In this document: positions 34,201-47,195 of the stretch, one piece after another
Numbering within the stretch: the first letter of the stretch is position 1
Layout: every line of letters starts with the position of its first letter
DNA from: Toxorhynchites rutilus septentrionalis
Lineage: Eukaryota; Arthropoda; Insecta; Diptera; Culicidae
Assembly: GCF_029784135.1 (NCBI RefSeq)
Contig: NC_073744.1
Span: forward strand, 75,619,935-75,683,934
Direction: 5' to 3'
Length of the DNA: 64,000 bases
Translations under genes and position numbers: made by a program
Notes under the pieces: model-generated
Seen by the model: the letters and a program-made list of their open reading frames with translations, nothing else
Told to the model about the DNA's origin: nothing
Databases searched by the model: none

Positions 34201-37200
34201 CCCCCGAGGAAGGTTTGGAATTTTCTGCTTTCGATGCAAGCAAGCAAGCAAGCGGTGGCCGCAAAGCGAAACCACCGACAAAGCGCAAGTGAGAGCTCCA
34301 CATAATTTATCTCTCACTTTTTAATCAGTGTGAAACTATCTCCCGTGCCGCCATTGTAGCACCCCTTTCTTGGGGATCCACTACAAATCGACAACTGCCG
34401 ATAATTGAAACGGAGCAAAAACACGGTTGCACATTTTACGCTCCATCCGCTGCTGTGTGTGTGTGGTTTGTTAAACAGTCAAGCTACAGATGGCGTGCCC
34501 TGTCCGACGGGTTCAGCTGGCGCTTTCTAACAGCCCCATTTCAGTTAACCTCGAAAAATCTCGCATCCACCAAAGATAACATCGTCGTTAGTTGATGTTG
34601 ATGGCCATTTGGTGCAGCTGCTATAGATGTTGTTATTGCTGACTATACGAATGCAATCACGGACAGTCGAATAAGGTTCCAAAAATAGGTCATCTATTTT
34701 AAATCTCTCATCCTTCAGTCCCGGGAACCTTCCAGTAGTAGCCATTTGTCCGCACTGTCCGTCTCTTTCGTATGGCTGTTTGGAGATTTTTCGTTTCACA
34801 AACAACTTTTCTGACTCGTTGGCCAAACTCAAATGGGGGGGCGGTTGTAGTGAGCAGAACCAAGAAAGTCGATACGATATGCGGGGATGAGTATCTGCGT
34901 CATCGTCGTACCCCGCCGCCAGCGATCATCATTATGTATCTGCAGAGTCGTCTGTTGAGAGAAGGAACGATAAAAATGGCCAATGGTTTTTGCCCTAGCG
35001 GATTCGCCCATCTTCTATTCCGATCTCGAATTCTCGAAACAATAAATGAAAAATAATTAGCGTCGAATCCGGACCAGGTGTTAACCAATTAACCACAGTG
35101 CAAGTTGTTATTCCAACCTTATTGTTGCTTTCGTTTTTTCGTTTAAGTCCTGTGTGTAAAAAAATGGTCCTTGAGAGAGATAAAACTTACGAAGCGGCTC
35201 GAATGGCTCAAATTGATGTATCCTCCTCTCCGTTCACTCCACTTTCTCGTTTTTATCAGCATGAATCCATCTTTTTTTGTGCCATTTGTTTTTCCGCACA
35301 CCATAATGAGGCAAACCCACTACCTGTTTTTGTGGCGATGGGTAGAACGAGAGGAAAAGGATAATGAGTTATTTCATCCTAAATACTTCTTTAATGTTTG
35401 CTGTGGTTTTTGAAAAAAGCGTTTCCATCACTTAAATGGGCTTCGATGGTCCCACAACGCTGTACTCCGAAATCTGCTCATCTTAATCTTCGGCTTCAAC
35501 CTGCCTGTAAAACATTCATGGCAGCACTGTGCAAACGCGCATTGTTCGCCTCTACCTAGAACAAATGAAAACAATGAGCTCAACAACGAGAGGGTGTGTC
35601 ACGTAGCAAAATATTTTGTTCTTTCTTCGTACGCCTTGGACAAAAACAAAATAAGACGAAGGGAGGTGGAAACAAATCTACAAAAAAAGTATTCCCAAAC
35701 TTCCAGGAATAAAATTCCCATGGATAAAGGAATGTAAGTTTAGAGATACCTTGGGTTCACTATAATCAATATTTTAGACCAACTTTTCTGTGGTTAGCGT
35801 TTATGAAAACAAACATTTAAAGTTATCATTAATTGATTTGTGGATTTCATTCCACGCGATCTAAACAAATCACAGAGTGTCTTCTAATTTTCTCAAAATT
35901 AAATGCTTAGTTTCTGGTATTAGAATCTGTCTTGCCGTGTCGTGATCCTTTTTTTGCGAAGTCCTGCTCTTTTTTTCGATGTCCTACTTCTCGAAATGAG
36001 CTGAAACAACTCTACTAACCCTCATGTGTCACTGCCACTGATCCAATTTGATAAAAATATGAAATTAACTCTCAGTATTACATGTGCTGTTGCTTGCTCG
36101 CTGTCTAGAGTGATACTCTAACACTGAACTTATTGAATATTCAAATAGTTTTTCGCCTGAAAAAAGGCCCTTCTAACAGGTATGGGCAAAATCGCATCGA
36201 AATTCGTTCAACAACACTCATTCACAGACAAAACTCACCCTTCTATTCTCCGTTTATGCCTCACTTTATTTGAGACAGAAAACATTCACCTATCCTCTTC
36301 GCAAAGTTCATTCTCGATTAGAACGGAAAAATACTGTCTCGATTCCGCTCTTCTATTCTCAGAAATTTTTGCATTCCCCCATTTGCCTCATTTGCTTGAA
36401 CCAGCGAGTGTCTCTGTAAAATCATTCGTTTTTCACTCAAATAGCAATCATTGAGCCTCGATCGCAGCAGTAAAATATAGGTAGATAGTTGAAATTGAGT
36501 TGTTTCCTGCGCACTATTACAATGGCATTTTTTTGTTCCTAGTATGAAACGGAAAATAAAATCATACATACACGCAGATTCAATCTATTTTGACTCACTT
36601 GTTATTTTGTTTCGTACGATCCTTCCAAAGGAATATTCATTCATTGAATGTTGTTTTTCAATCTTTGTTTTGTTATGTTTTGTATCAGTCCCGAATGAAG
36701 ATGGTCGGGGAGTGTAAAATGATTCATCGTGCAATCTCACGATTGTTTGCTGCATTCTTTTCGCCATGATTATTCCAAGCAGATACAAGAGTGATTTATA
36801 ATCATGTGTGGAGAAATGAGCGAATGAACTTTTCTATACTTGCTCTCTAATAACATTATTTTACAACGAAATAATCTAACGTTTATACGACGTAGCACAT
36901 TCCGTAGAACAGCAACAACAAATCCGAACCGAATCGGTTCTGTTCCGGAGGCGGCGGCGGCATCAACAACCACAGTGGAACAAATTTTCACCTTCAATTT
37001 AAAACCGAAGATCACAGCTCTCACCACTAGTAAATACCTCCTTCACGTCCGACTTGAAATGCGGTTGCACTTTGACGCCAGTTTTAACCCAGAAGAAATG
37101 CTCCAGTTCACGTAAATGGAATGATCGATCGGCAAAGAGCCACCAATAAGTCATTCACGATTCATTAGTCATCCATCTAACTACCGGACAACTTTCCAAA

Positions 37201-37271
37201 TGTCATTTCTTAATGCCGAAGGTGTAGATTTCCAAATTGGCCTTTTTTAAGGCTAGAATAAACCAAGAAAG
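31241..37271. other. Long non-coding stretch, little recognised
   Basis: Near 32450-32540 GGACTCGGCTG repeats and is followed by GACTATATAAACATG (32655), a TATA-like motif. This could be a decayed LTR, but no paired LTR or primer-binding site is seen. AAGCAAGCAAGCAAGC occurs at 34236. 34300-35100 is relatively GC-rich. ORFs up to 95 codons show no family. No RNA gene was recognised. Confidence 0.35.
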
Positions 37272-37274
37272 TTC

Positions 37275-37894
<620 letters not shown>

Positions 37895-38085
37895 CACTCA
37901 AAGCTGTTTTTGAGCTATTGAAACAATTTTTGGGTCAATAAGTAACAAACATCATTTGTGCACTTTTTAGCTTTCGAATGAAGTAATGTCCGTACCAATT
38001 CGTCCAGCCGGCAAAGAGATCTTAACGCCCAAAACCTTATACCCCGAATGTAACGCTCTCGTTTTTGAATTTCTGAACCTAGATT
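37895..38085 (+). repeat. Dispersed repeat R5, copy 2
   Basis: TTTTTGAGCTATTGAAA, AACCTTATACCCCGAATG, AACGCTCTCGTTT; see 25655-25848. Confidence 0.6.
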
Positions 38086-38211
38086 ATCAAATATCAGGAA
38101 TTTTTTTCTTTTGCGTTTGAGATACATTCAGTTCACCCCACTTTTATGCTGTTTTCGTGAATGAAAAAATGTGATATTTGTCGTTTTTGAGATCCTTGCT
38201 TTTATACCTTT

Positions 38212-38663
38212 TTGACATTCCGACGTGCATTATCACAACAAGAGTGCGTCAATCAACTTAATTTGACTTTTGGCGATGAAGCTCCATCAAAAACCACTGT
38301 GTATCGCTGATATAGTGAATTCAATCGTGGTCGTAGTTCGCTGTCCGACGAGTTTCGTGAAGGTCGTTCAAAATCGACTGTAGTGCCAGAAAACATCGAT
38401 GCTGTGCACGAAATGATTAAGCAAGATCGTCATGTAACCTATTGTGAGATTGAGGCATCCCTAAGCATTAGTTCCACCAGCATATATGCGATTTTACATG
38501 AACACTTAGTTGTGCGAAAATTATGTTCACGTTGGATCCCACATAATTTGACAATCGCTCAAAAAAAAAGACTCGTGTCGATTGGAATAAATGCTTTGAA
38601 AATTGGTTTAAGCGCATGCAAAAGTGTATCGATCATCGTGGCGAGTACTTTGAAAAACAATAA
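38212..38663 (+). pseudogene. Mariner transposase with the catalytic core deleted
   Basis: Frame: FRRALSQQECVNQLN, FGDEAPSKTTVYR, a TGA where Trp is expected, EFNRGRSSLSDEFREGRSKS, VPENIDAVHEMIKQDRHVTY, EIEASLSISSTSIYAILHEH and CSRWIPHNLTIAQKK. This is the complete DNA-binding region and the WxPH linker. Right after RVDW the sequence jumps to WNKCFENWFKRMQKCIDHRG and EYFEKQ with TAA at 38661. So about 180 codons holding all three catalytic Asp residues are gone. A nine-A run at the junction adds a one-base frameshift. It is an internally deleted, non-autonomous derivative of a SETMAR-type-annotated mariner lineage. Confidence 0.85.
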
Positions 38664-38734
38664 AAATATATTCGCAGCTTAACTATTTGTTTTTGTTCGT
38701 ATTCCCGAAATATAAATAGTGACCCTCGTATAAC

Positions 38735-38992
38735 CATAAGCGAATTGAATTTTTATATTAAACCATTTAAAATGCTTAATATCGAAGCAGCTAAAAGTAC
38801 ATCCTCACGCGGAATCATGTATGATTTTCGGTTTTTGTTTCCCTTTTCCACTTTTGATCAGTATTCATTGCCATAGTGTTGCTTGAATATTATAGAATAA
38901 CATGTAGAAGGTGTTCTCATTAACAGAAATCGGAAATTCAAAATGGAACTATAAAAATCAACCACCTGTCCATATTACCCCCACAGTCCGTA
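38735..38992 (-). repeat. Inverted partial copy of the 13431 MITE
   Basis: GCGAATTGAATTTTTATATT, GCTTAATATCGAAGCAG, TGTTTCCCTTTTCCA, GATCAGTATTCATTGCCATA, CATGTAGAAGGTGTTCTCAT and CCACCTGTCCATATTACCCC match the reverse complement of 13431-13700. The far half is missing. Confidence 0.75.
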
Positions 38993-41085
38993 TGCAAGCG
39001 TTCGGTGCAAGCACTAAACGCTACTCGCTGTTTCCATTCCAGTATCGCTCTAGTCAGCGATCAGTCTTTGTAAAGGCTGAGTTTAAATTCAAAGGTTTTC
39101 AAAATGGCTTTTTGAAGGCTACGAAAGAATTACGAAAAAACCACGTAAATCAACGGCCCTTTTCAGAGCCATCAAAATTTCGACTAAATAGTTAATTATT
39201 TGATTTTGTTTCTTTTTTAAGATAAAATCAAAAATGGTCAACTGGTGAATTCAATAACATTATTCCGTATTCCTACGTTAATAAGATGGTGGTGAGGTCG
39301 TGTTTTTCACAACATCTTCCGAATTTTCTTTGCTGTTCACAATATATGATTTATAGCATTTTATGTGGATCTTCGTTCGACGTGATCTGATTTTATTACG
39401 TAAAAACATATTCACATTAATCAGATCGCTTATGTTTAGGTTCTGGTCTGGAATTGCCAATAAATCTGTTCGATTTCATGAATTATTAATATTGTTAGAC
39501 TGTATTCAGTACTACACCCTAGATGTTGAATGTTATAAATACACTTAAAAACATTCATCTATTATAGGGTTAGTAGAAGTCGTGTATTTTGCAATTTACT
39601 ACATTTAGTTCTGTTATTGTTACACTAAAAACCTTTTTTTATCATATGCGTTGTAATTTTCAAAGATAGACATAGATTTTTCTACGTATATTTCTCTACG
39701 TTTTTCTCCACATGGACCATAATTTAATCTGATATTATATGAGACTTATATAAACATAGACTAATTTTGTTCATACTTTTATGAAAAAATCAATATGTTG
39801 TTCGATATAAGCTCTAAGATATCATTGCAATCTCATAAGACTATTGTGGTTGGGTGTCCATTTGCGTTCCATTTCACCATGTGAACTTTAACGAATTCAG
39901 TCCCGGAAATTTCCAGTCGAAGTATTTCTCCAGCGTGAGCGCGGAATCCGCCAACGCCAACGCTTCAATAATCACCGATGACCATCACGAGATCAAGCGC
40001 GATAATATAACAACAAGGTCACCTAATGAGATGGGAGGAGAGAACCGTTAGAATGGAAACACTTTTGCGAACACGTGTCGCGCTTGGGCCGCCGCGAACT
40101 CAATCAAACAGACGATTGTGTTTGCATACCATTGAAACACCAGCGCGTCCGTTTCGCCTCTGCCCACCACTCTCCGCACCATTGATTATTTACCTAGGCA
40201 TTGTATAACGAGTCGATCTGGGAGAAATCGTCTGGGTGTGTGTGTGTGTGTTTGTTTGTGTTTATATTATCACTGTAAATTAGCTGTCCCGATTCGACAT
40301 TGGAGCTTCGATAATCACCTGACTCGCACACCGCACCTCTTCCCGGAATGCACCGGGATTATCCGCTGCGGCAAGTGCGTCGCTCCCCGGTTCTAATATC
40401 AGCGAGATCTTGGCTCAAAATCATCCGCCATTTACGGACGTTTGACGTCCGAAGAGTAAGTGCTGTGGAACGCAAATATGTATTCACTAGGAATGCTCAA
40501 TTTGCATCCAATGAATTAGAATCAGAATGCACCACCTCCCCCTCTTCCCTTCGCCTACTTCAGTGGTCCAATGGAAGAAGGCGTTTGTTTGTGGAACCTG
40601 TTACCGCTAATGTGTGATTTGTTGCTGCGACTCTGCTTAGCTCTGAAGGTCACAGCGATAATCGTTCTGTTCATTATCTATACTGGCTCAGCGTATCGTA
40701 CAACCTGTTGAGGGCACGTAGTTTTGCCACTTCTCATTAATCATCTGTACGCAGGCTTTTCATCCTCCTCCTTCGTTTCCCAGAATCCGTCCGAAACAGT
40801 TATTTGTCCTGCGGTAACCACTTTGTATAGCAGCAACTCTCCGCTAGGGATTGTGTTTCGTTGAAGAGAGAATCCTTCGGGGGCTCCCTTCCATTGAACG
40901 ATTCCGCTTCGTTCAGGTAGCCGTTTTCTATTTTCGCTCTGGCGAGATTTCTGAAGTCTGCGGGTTTGACCTCGAATATATGAAAGCACATCTCCCGAGA
41001 ACGTGAAGCTTTGAGCTGTGATTGTCGTTGGTGAGTACAGGGAGTGGATTATTTTCATGATTATAAACGCATTGGAACATTGTAA
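38993..41085. other. Non-coding; one donor-like site at 40456
   Basis: 40280-40455 is relatively GC-rich with codon-like ORF MHRDYPLRQVRRSPV and ends CGTCCGAAGA|GTAAGT, a strong 5' splice consensus. No upstream start or partner exon can be fixed, so I do not call a gene. GTGTGTGTGTGTG occurs near 40236. Confidence 0.3.
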
Positions 41086-41712
41086 TCTGAAATTCTAAAT
41101 CTAAAGTATGTAGAGTTTCACATACGAATATGAAATTGGAAGCTACAATATGATAACTGAAATCTGAGTATAAAGTCGATAATCTGTAAATACAATCGAA
41201 ACAAAAATACAAAATTATTTTAAATCTGAATTTCAGATCTTAAACCTAAGGCTATATTTCAATTTCTGGATCATGCACTGGATGGAATGCACGAATCTGA
41301 ATCTGGAATCTGAATCTGGAATCTAATTCTGAAATCTAAATTTGGAAACTAAACTTGAAATATGAAACGGGAATTTCAATATTGAATTTACAGGGTGGCG
41401 CATAAGTCACGCAACGCTCTCTGAGGTAAAAAAAAATAACAATCGCGCTGCAACTATCGAGCATGTTGGTTCCTAAGCGGTTCAGTTGTCGCCTTTGTAT
41501 CGGTTTTTATTCGAGAATAAAGATTTTGTATCGTGAGAAATTTTTTTTGGTGTAAATCGGTTGCGTGACTTATGCGCCACCCTGTACATCTGGATAAATG
41601 TAATACTGGATTTTTAATCATATATTTAGCACTAGAATCTGAATCTAATACGACGATGATAAATGATAAATTGTAAACTCAATTTGAAAACTGAACAAAA
41701 AACAGAATTAAA
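41086..41712. repeat. Degenerate (GAATCTN)n tract, interrupted
   Basis: AATCTGAATCTGGAATCTGA and diverged units at 41086-41388 and again at 41620-41712, split by the MITE at 41391-41584. Same unit as 18543-18715. Confidence 0.65.
41391..41584. mobile_element. 194-bp MITE with 25-bp perfect inverted ends
   Basis: Starts CAGGGTGGCGCATAAGTCAC + GCAAC and ends in the exact reverse complement, between TA dinucleotides (41389-41390, 41585-41586). TA targets and CAGGGTG ends place it with IS630/Tc1/mariner elements. The perfect terminal repeats mean it is young. No ORF. Confidence 0.85.
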
Positions 41713-41841
41713 ATAGAGGAATCATTCTACACGCACACACTTACAAAATGAGAGATGTTCAGATTTTTCATATGCACACTCAAACGAAATACGTAAAATT
41801 CAAGCTGACCAAAGTTTGATCGTTCCACCCTTTATCAGGTA

Positions 41842-41863
41842 TCTATATATATAAAAATGGATT

Positions 41864-41898
<35 letters not shown>

Positions 41899-42598
41899 GA
41901 TTCTTATGGACTCGGAAACTACTGAACCGATCAACATGAAAATTTATATGTAGGGGTTTTTGGGGCCGGGGAAGGTTTTCGTGATAGTTTGAGACCCCTC
42001 CCCCTCTCTAAGGGGGGCTGCCATACAAATTAAACACGAATTTCTACATTACTCGAGAATTAATCAAGCAAATGAAACCAAATTAGGCACGTGAATGTTT
42101 TAGGGCACGATATATGTTTCATGGCGGTTAGACTCTCCACCCCCTCTCTAAGGGGGGCTGCCATGCAAATGAAACTCAAATTTCTGCTTTACATGAGAAT
42201 TAATCGAGCAAATGAATCCAAATTAGGCATATTGAGGTTTTAGAGTGCAAGAAATGATTCTATGGTGGTTAGACTCTCCACCTCCCTCTCTAAGGGGGGG
42301 CTGCCATACAATTGAAACACAAATTTCTGCATTACTCGAGAATTAATCAAGCAAATGAAACCAAATTTGGCATGCGGAGGTTTTAGGGTGCAATAAATGT
42401 TTTTACGGTGGTTAGACACTCCATCCCCTCTCTAAGGGGGAGCTGCCATACAAAATTCAATTCGATTAGAAAATCAATCAATGAACTGTTCTGCGATTGT
42501 ACTCATGAATTTGATCATAGTAGGAAAACGTGAATGTTTGAAGGTATTGATAACAGAAAACAAATTTTGGGCGGGACGAAGTTTGCCGGGTCAGCTAG
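41842..42598 (+). mobile_element. Non-autonomous Helitron, second full copy
   Basis: TCTATATATATAAAAATGG, then (CTGT)n at 41867-41894, GGACTCGGAAACTACTGAAC and four tandem units of about 141 bp (GGGGCTGCCAT near 42014, 42154, 42297, 42438). It ends GTTTGCCGGGTCAGCTAG at 42598 followed by T, and is inserted between A and T. No hairpin close to the 3' end is obvious. Opposite in orientation to 10663-11698. Confidence 0.75.
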
Positions 42599-43044
42599 TC
42601 ATTTATATTTTAGCAAACGCAATCGTTTCATATCGGCTTATGATCTTCTGCCAGAAATATGCGTTTCACAACAACGCTGTCATGATCAGCTTTCACTAAA
42701 AAATGGTGCACTGGTGATTTTTTATTTATTCTAAGAGAAAAATATTATGAAAAACGTTGAGATAAAAATCAATCTGCAAATCTATTCAGAAACAAACTTG
42801 TGCCTGATTTATCAAAGCAGTTGAGAAGAGGAACAAACAACCATCGGTCTTGTGCCCAAGAGACATTTGTTCTATTTGGATAATAATAACATGTTTTATG
42901 AAAAATATACGTTTTAGTTGAATAACTTTGAAGAGTGGTGTTCGATCATAAGGGACACACAATTTTTTTTATTAAAATGCTATATTTCCATACCTATCTT
43001 GCATTTCAGTCTGAAAAAACCACATTAAATCATATACCGCAAAT
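42599..43044. other. Non-coding, nothing recognised
   Basis: AT-rich; no supported feature. Confidence 0.4.
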
Positions 43045-43225
43045 TTTAAGTAGTATATGATGCGCCTAGCATTTACATGCAAAAGTGGAAGCGATATACA
43101 CCCAGCAAGCATTAAACCGTATATAACTATCGTATATGTATCATCTTGTACCCCGTATGTTGGCTGGTATATGATGCGCTTAGTTAGCAAATACATGCAG
43201 AAATAAAGGCGATATACACACATGG
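43045..43225. repeat. Tandem duplication, about 110-120 bp unit
   Basis: TATATGATGCGCCTAGCATT-TACATGCA-GGAAGCGATATACAC near 43053 recurs as TATATGATGCGCTTAG-TACATGCAG-AAGGCGATATACACA near 43170. CCAGCAAGCATTAAACCGTA links it to 12605. Confidence 0.6.
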
Positions 43226-43297
43226 CAAAGGCTTGCGAATTACTTTTTATGAATATGCATCTTATATTTGCGCTTAATACGACTATCGTCATAGGTA

Positions 43298-44175
43298 CAG
43301 TGACTCAAACTCTAAATCGTGCCACCATTCTGATCTTTTTTCACTGTTTTTGAAAGTTGAAAGCAAACTTTCGAAACGTTCTATGAAGGTAATGATATAT
43401 ACATCATTTTGAAGTTTGAACCTCCAGCTTTTGGAATATTTTACGAATATAATTTTATTTTGATGTTTGTAGTTGGAGTGAACAAAAATGTCGGGAAGAA
43501 ATAATAAATGGTTTTTTTCTGCTTTTTCAAAGATTTTATGGACTAAGATATTTTTTTGTTAATTAACTTATTACCAAATTCAATTAATCTTGGCATCAAT
43601 TTTTAAAAAATGCCAAAAATAGAGTTTCAGAAAATCATCTGCCATTTTGCAAGTATTGCAGTAAGTTCTGATGTTAGCAGGAACATTTTCACCCTAGGGT
43701 ATGCCCAAACACCTGTGAACGTTACATATTGATACATTCAGCCGTTTTTAGCCGAACGATTAAAGTTTATAGTAAATTAAAGGAGCACTTCAACGCATAT
43801 TGTACCAGAAGTTCAAAATACCATGGGTACTCTCAGAATAAACGATTCGTAGCTGATTGATAAGGTTAAATGGATTTGCTATTGACTTAGTTGGCAGAAA
43901 ATTGAGTTAGTCCCCAAAATTTTAGAAAAAAACAAAATAAAATCGATTTTTTTTTTCTTCCAGATATTTTTGTTCACTACATCTACACACTCCAAAACAA
44001 CAATATGTTCGTAAAGTGTTCAAAAAGCTGAAGGCTTATGCTTTAAAATGATATATATATGGTTATCTATATATAATGTTTCGAAAGCTTGTTTTCGACT
44101 TTCAAATGTAGTGAAAAAAAGATCTGCATGGTGGAGTACAATTTCGAGTACTTTTACTTTGGTTGTATGTCACTG
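43298..44175. mobile_element. Tc1-like fold-back MITE
   Basis: CAGTGACTCAAAC at the left and GTATGTCACTG at the right, between TA dinucleotides (43296-43297, 44176-44177). Inverted similarity continues inward for over 200 bp: GATCTTTTTTCACT, TTTGAAAGTTGAAAGCAAAC, TTTCGAAACGTTCTAT, and AAAAATGTCGGGAAGAA against TTCTTCCAGATATTTTTGTT. There is no intact transposase. Confidence 0.7.
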
Positions 44176-45027
44176 TATATACGATTTATTACAGACATAG
44201 AAAACAATGTTTAGTCACAATTGCCATTTGTGTACATGAGAACATTTCTGATGGTATGAAACAGAAATTATTCAACTGACTTTCATTGGGAGGAGGAGGA
44301 TATAAGTGTTTAAAATGAGTGATGGTTAAGTAAACTTTTTTAGTAAACACTTTCATTCAAATTTACTCATTTTAAAACGAGCCTGCTAATCTGGTAGAAA
44401 TCAAGTTACCACCCTAAATGAATATCTCTACCAGACGTCAGCAGTGTCATATTCGCGGATCTTGATGTGTCAAATTCACAATATGATGTAATATGTCCTC
44501 ATTTACGATCTAATATGATTTACTGTTGAATGATTGTCCACAGTACGTAATACTTTTTGCAATACTAGATTGATTTTAATTACACGTTTATGCAACTAAT
44601 AATCTGCATCTGTCTGGCAAGCATACATGATGTCAATTTTACGACAGTGTATATCATAAAACCGACGTTTGTTATACCGAATTACCGTTCAATCTGTCGT
44701 GATGAATAAAAACTCTGTATTACTATCCCAGAAAATATTCTGATTAATGCGGTGAAAATTCAATCACAATCGAAAGAAATCAACGAAAATGACAAAGAAT
44801 ACCAAAGGAAGCATTGCTCGATCGTTCGAATTTGCACAACCTCGTCAACTGATATCTGATTTCATTGTGAAACTATTCCTTCTCATTTGAATGTGATAAA
44901 TGTATTGATTTGAAAGAAAACAAATAATCCATTTTCACAGCCTCGGCATGATTTATACACTGTCATATAGGCAAGGCGTACACAGAGCAGGCGATGGGAG
45001 AGCATTTTCTAAAGCCTCCTTGCTCGT
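44176..45027. other. Non-coding, nothing recognised
   Basis: No supported feature. Confidence 0.4.
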
Positions 45028-45287
45028 GTGTTAAGCCGGATTTAGATGTTGTCAGTTACTCGGTTACGAGTAAACGTCAAACGATCCGGAAAATTACGAA
45101 CACACCCATACCACTAAGCTACCGAGCTACTACAAAGTTTTTTTGTTTTTAAACGTGCGAGTAGCTCCATACATACAAACCAAAAGTCAAATTTCGCGGT
45201 ATGGGTGCGTTCGTAATTTTCCGGATCATTTGACGTTTTCTCGCAACCGAGTAACTGATAACGTCTAAATCTAACTTTAGCTTCACA
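45028..45287. mobile_element. Fold-back MITE with about 85-bp arms
   Basis: Left GTGTTAAGCCGGATTTAGAT, GTCAGTTACTCGGTTACGAG, CGATCCGGAAAATTACGAAC, CACCCATACC. Right GGTATGGGTGCGTTCGTAAT, TTTCCGGATCATTTGACG, ACCGAGTAACTGAT, CTAAATCTAACTTTAGCTTC: an imperfect reverse complement around an 80-bp centre. Confidence 0.75.
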
Positions 45288-45529
45288 CTCTCACAGTCAT
45301 GCGAGAAGCGTGAGAATGAAAGAAGTAACAAATTCACTCTCGTCAGCTGTTCCTATGTTTCTCTCTAAGAACAAACCAAATCATCGTCGGGCGTCAGTTG
45401 AAAGAAAAAGTCAAAAATTTTACAAGAATTGTGATCCGCGTTTTGTGCTGTAAGAGTAAAATGTCCACTTTATAAATAGTAAAACGGATAAAACGATTTG
45501 AAAACAGACGAAAACGTGGAAAAAATAAA

Positions 45530-45610
45530 GAGCTCCCACTTCGAACCCTTCGCATCGAACACGAACAACCGCCATTCTATGTGTGGCGCTAACCATTGCC
45601 CAACAAAAGC
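45530..45610 (-). mobile_element. tRNA-like head of a SINE
   Basis: Minus strand: TGGGCAATGGTTAGCGCC (A-box-like) and GTGTTCGATGC (B-box-like, 45551-45562) about 40 bases apart. The 3' extent is unclear, and no tail or duplication was found. Confidence 0.4.
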
Positions 45611-47187
45611 CACATTCGAAGCCCCCTGTCAAAATGTAAATTGACATTTTTGAAACCATATTTGAAAAGATTGCCCACATTTTTTGGTTTAGTTTAGCTA
45701 CGATTATTATCACGGTTGCTATTGTGACTGGATACCTGTTTGAAAAACAAGATAGTCCAAACTTTTTTCTTGAGATTTCAGATCTTTCGCATAGGTTTGC
45801 TGCACTTGCAGTACAGGTCTTTATTATGATAGTGTTCGGACAATTCACAATTCAATTTTGGGTCACCCTACCGCTTGGCACAGGTATTTCTAAAACCTTG
45901 AAATATCCGTCAAAAGTTGTTTGTTTCAGTTAAGTGGCTTCTGTCCATTTAAATTTGACACTCTGAATACACAAATTAGTATGGTAACCTCTAGCAACCC
46001 ATCTGTTCCTAGTTCTTTATCATCATGCATCATGTTTTTCATGTTCATACCGCACGCATTGGCCTCGTCCCGTCCTGCTCCTTCCCACCCAACGCAAAAG
46101 GAATGTACAAAAGCAGCTTATCATCGCGCACACAAGTAGGAGGTAGTGGCGTAAACAGCAGCCAGCCAGCGGCCACAAACCGTCACTAGTAGTGTCACGC
46201 CAAGGCGAAAAGAGGCACGGCATAACCATCAACAAGGCCTCAAGGTCTTCCGTTCACTGACTTCCCCGCCGCGCAGATGAACCCCATCCCATGGATGACG
46301 AGAGTCATCGTCATTATTTTCGCTCGTTTATGCTCGAATCACTTGTTCTAAGTTTGCCTTGACGGAAGGGCAATGAGAAGAAAAAAACGGCTCGCTATCG
46401 GATTCTAATCGATGTAACAACACAGTTCATGTAACTTCGACCTTGCTAATTTTGCCAGCTGCTAAACGAATCGATAACAAACTGCCGAATCCACTTGTGC
46501 TGCTGTTGCCCTTCCGTTCTCCCCCGAAAGCGTGCATTCGCTTGCCCCCAAGGTGATGAAACATTTCAAAATAGAACTGAATTGATTGGTGGAATGTCCT
46601 CTCACGAGCGGAAAAAAGCTCCCGGAGGCAAAGTGCGAGCGGATATGTTGTGGATGATGAGCAGGAAGAGTTCGGGAACATCGTGGCTCGTCGTCATTCG
46701 ATAGCAAAAATTTCACGCCAAGCGATGAATGTTCAATGCTGCAATTGATTTGTGGTTTACACTGCCATGAAACAGTTATTAAACCCCTTATCAATTTAAC
46801 GATCGATCAGGAAACTGATAGTTGCTAGTTGTGAGGAATCAATGAACCGCTGCTGGCCAGAGCCAGAAAAACGAGAATGGCTCAATGGAGAGAGTGGAAT
46901 GCGAGAGCGAGCGAGTGATCAACAGACAGTCAGAGATGCCAGATTTATGGAAATATTCGCATTCTTGCGGATTGTTTGATTTTTATTCTATATCGTGTTC
47001 AGAACAGTACAAGATGAAATAACCCCTAACACTCTTTCTTATTACTTATCAGTGTCCACTGTTTCTTCTGTTCCACTATGTATTATTTACTTGAGCTCTA
47101 TTCAATAACATATATCTTCAATTACTGATGACATCAGTCGTTCCCGTTCCAATGGTCATTTGAACTGAGCTCCAGAATGGTTTGAAA
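45611..47187. other. Non-coding; scattered GC-richer DNA
   Basis: No family recognised in ORFs of 60-110 codons. A GAGAGAGTGGAATGCGAGAG patch lies near 46888. Confidence 0.35.
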
Positions 47188-47195
47188 ATCTAGAT

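Noticed and set aside
45420..45848. 142-codon minus-strand ORF with hydrophobic segments
   Set aside because: It overlaps the SINE-like head, resembles no membrane protein family and has no start context.
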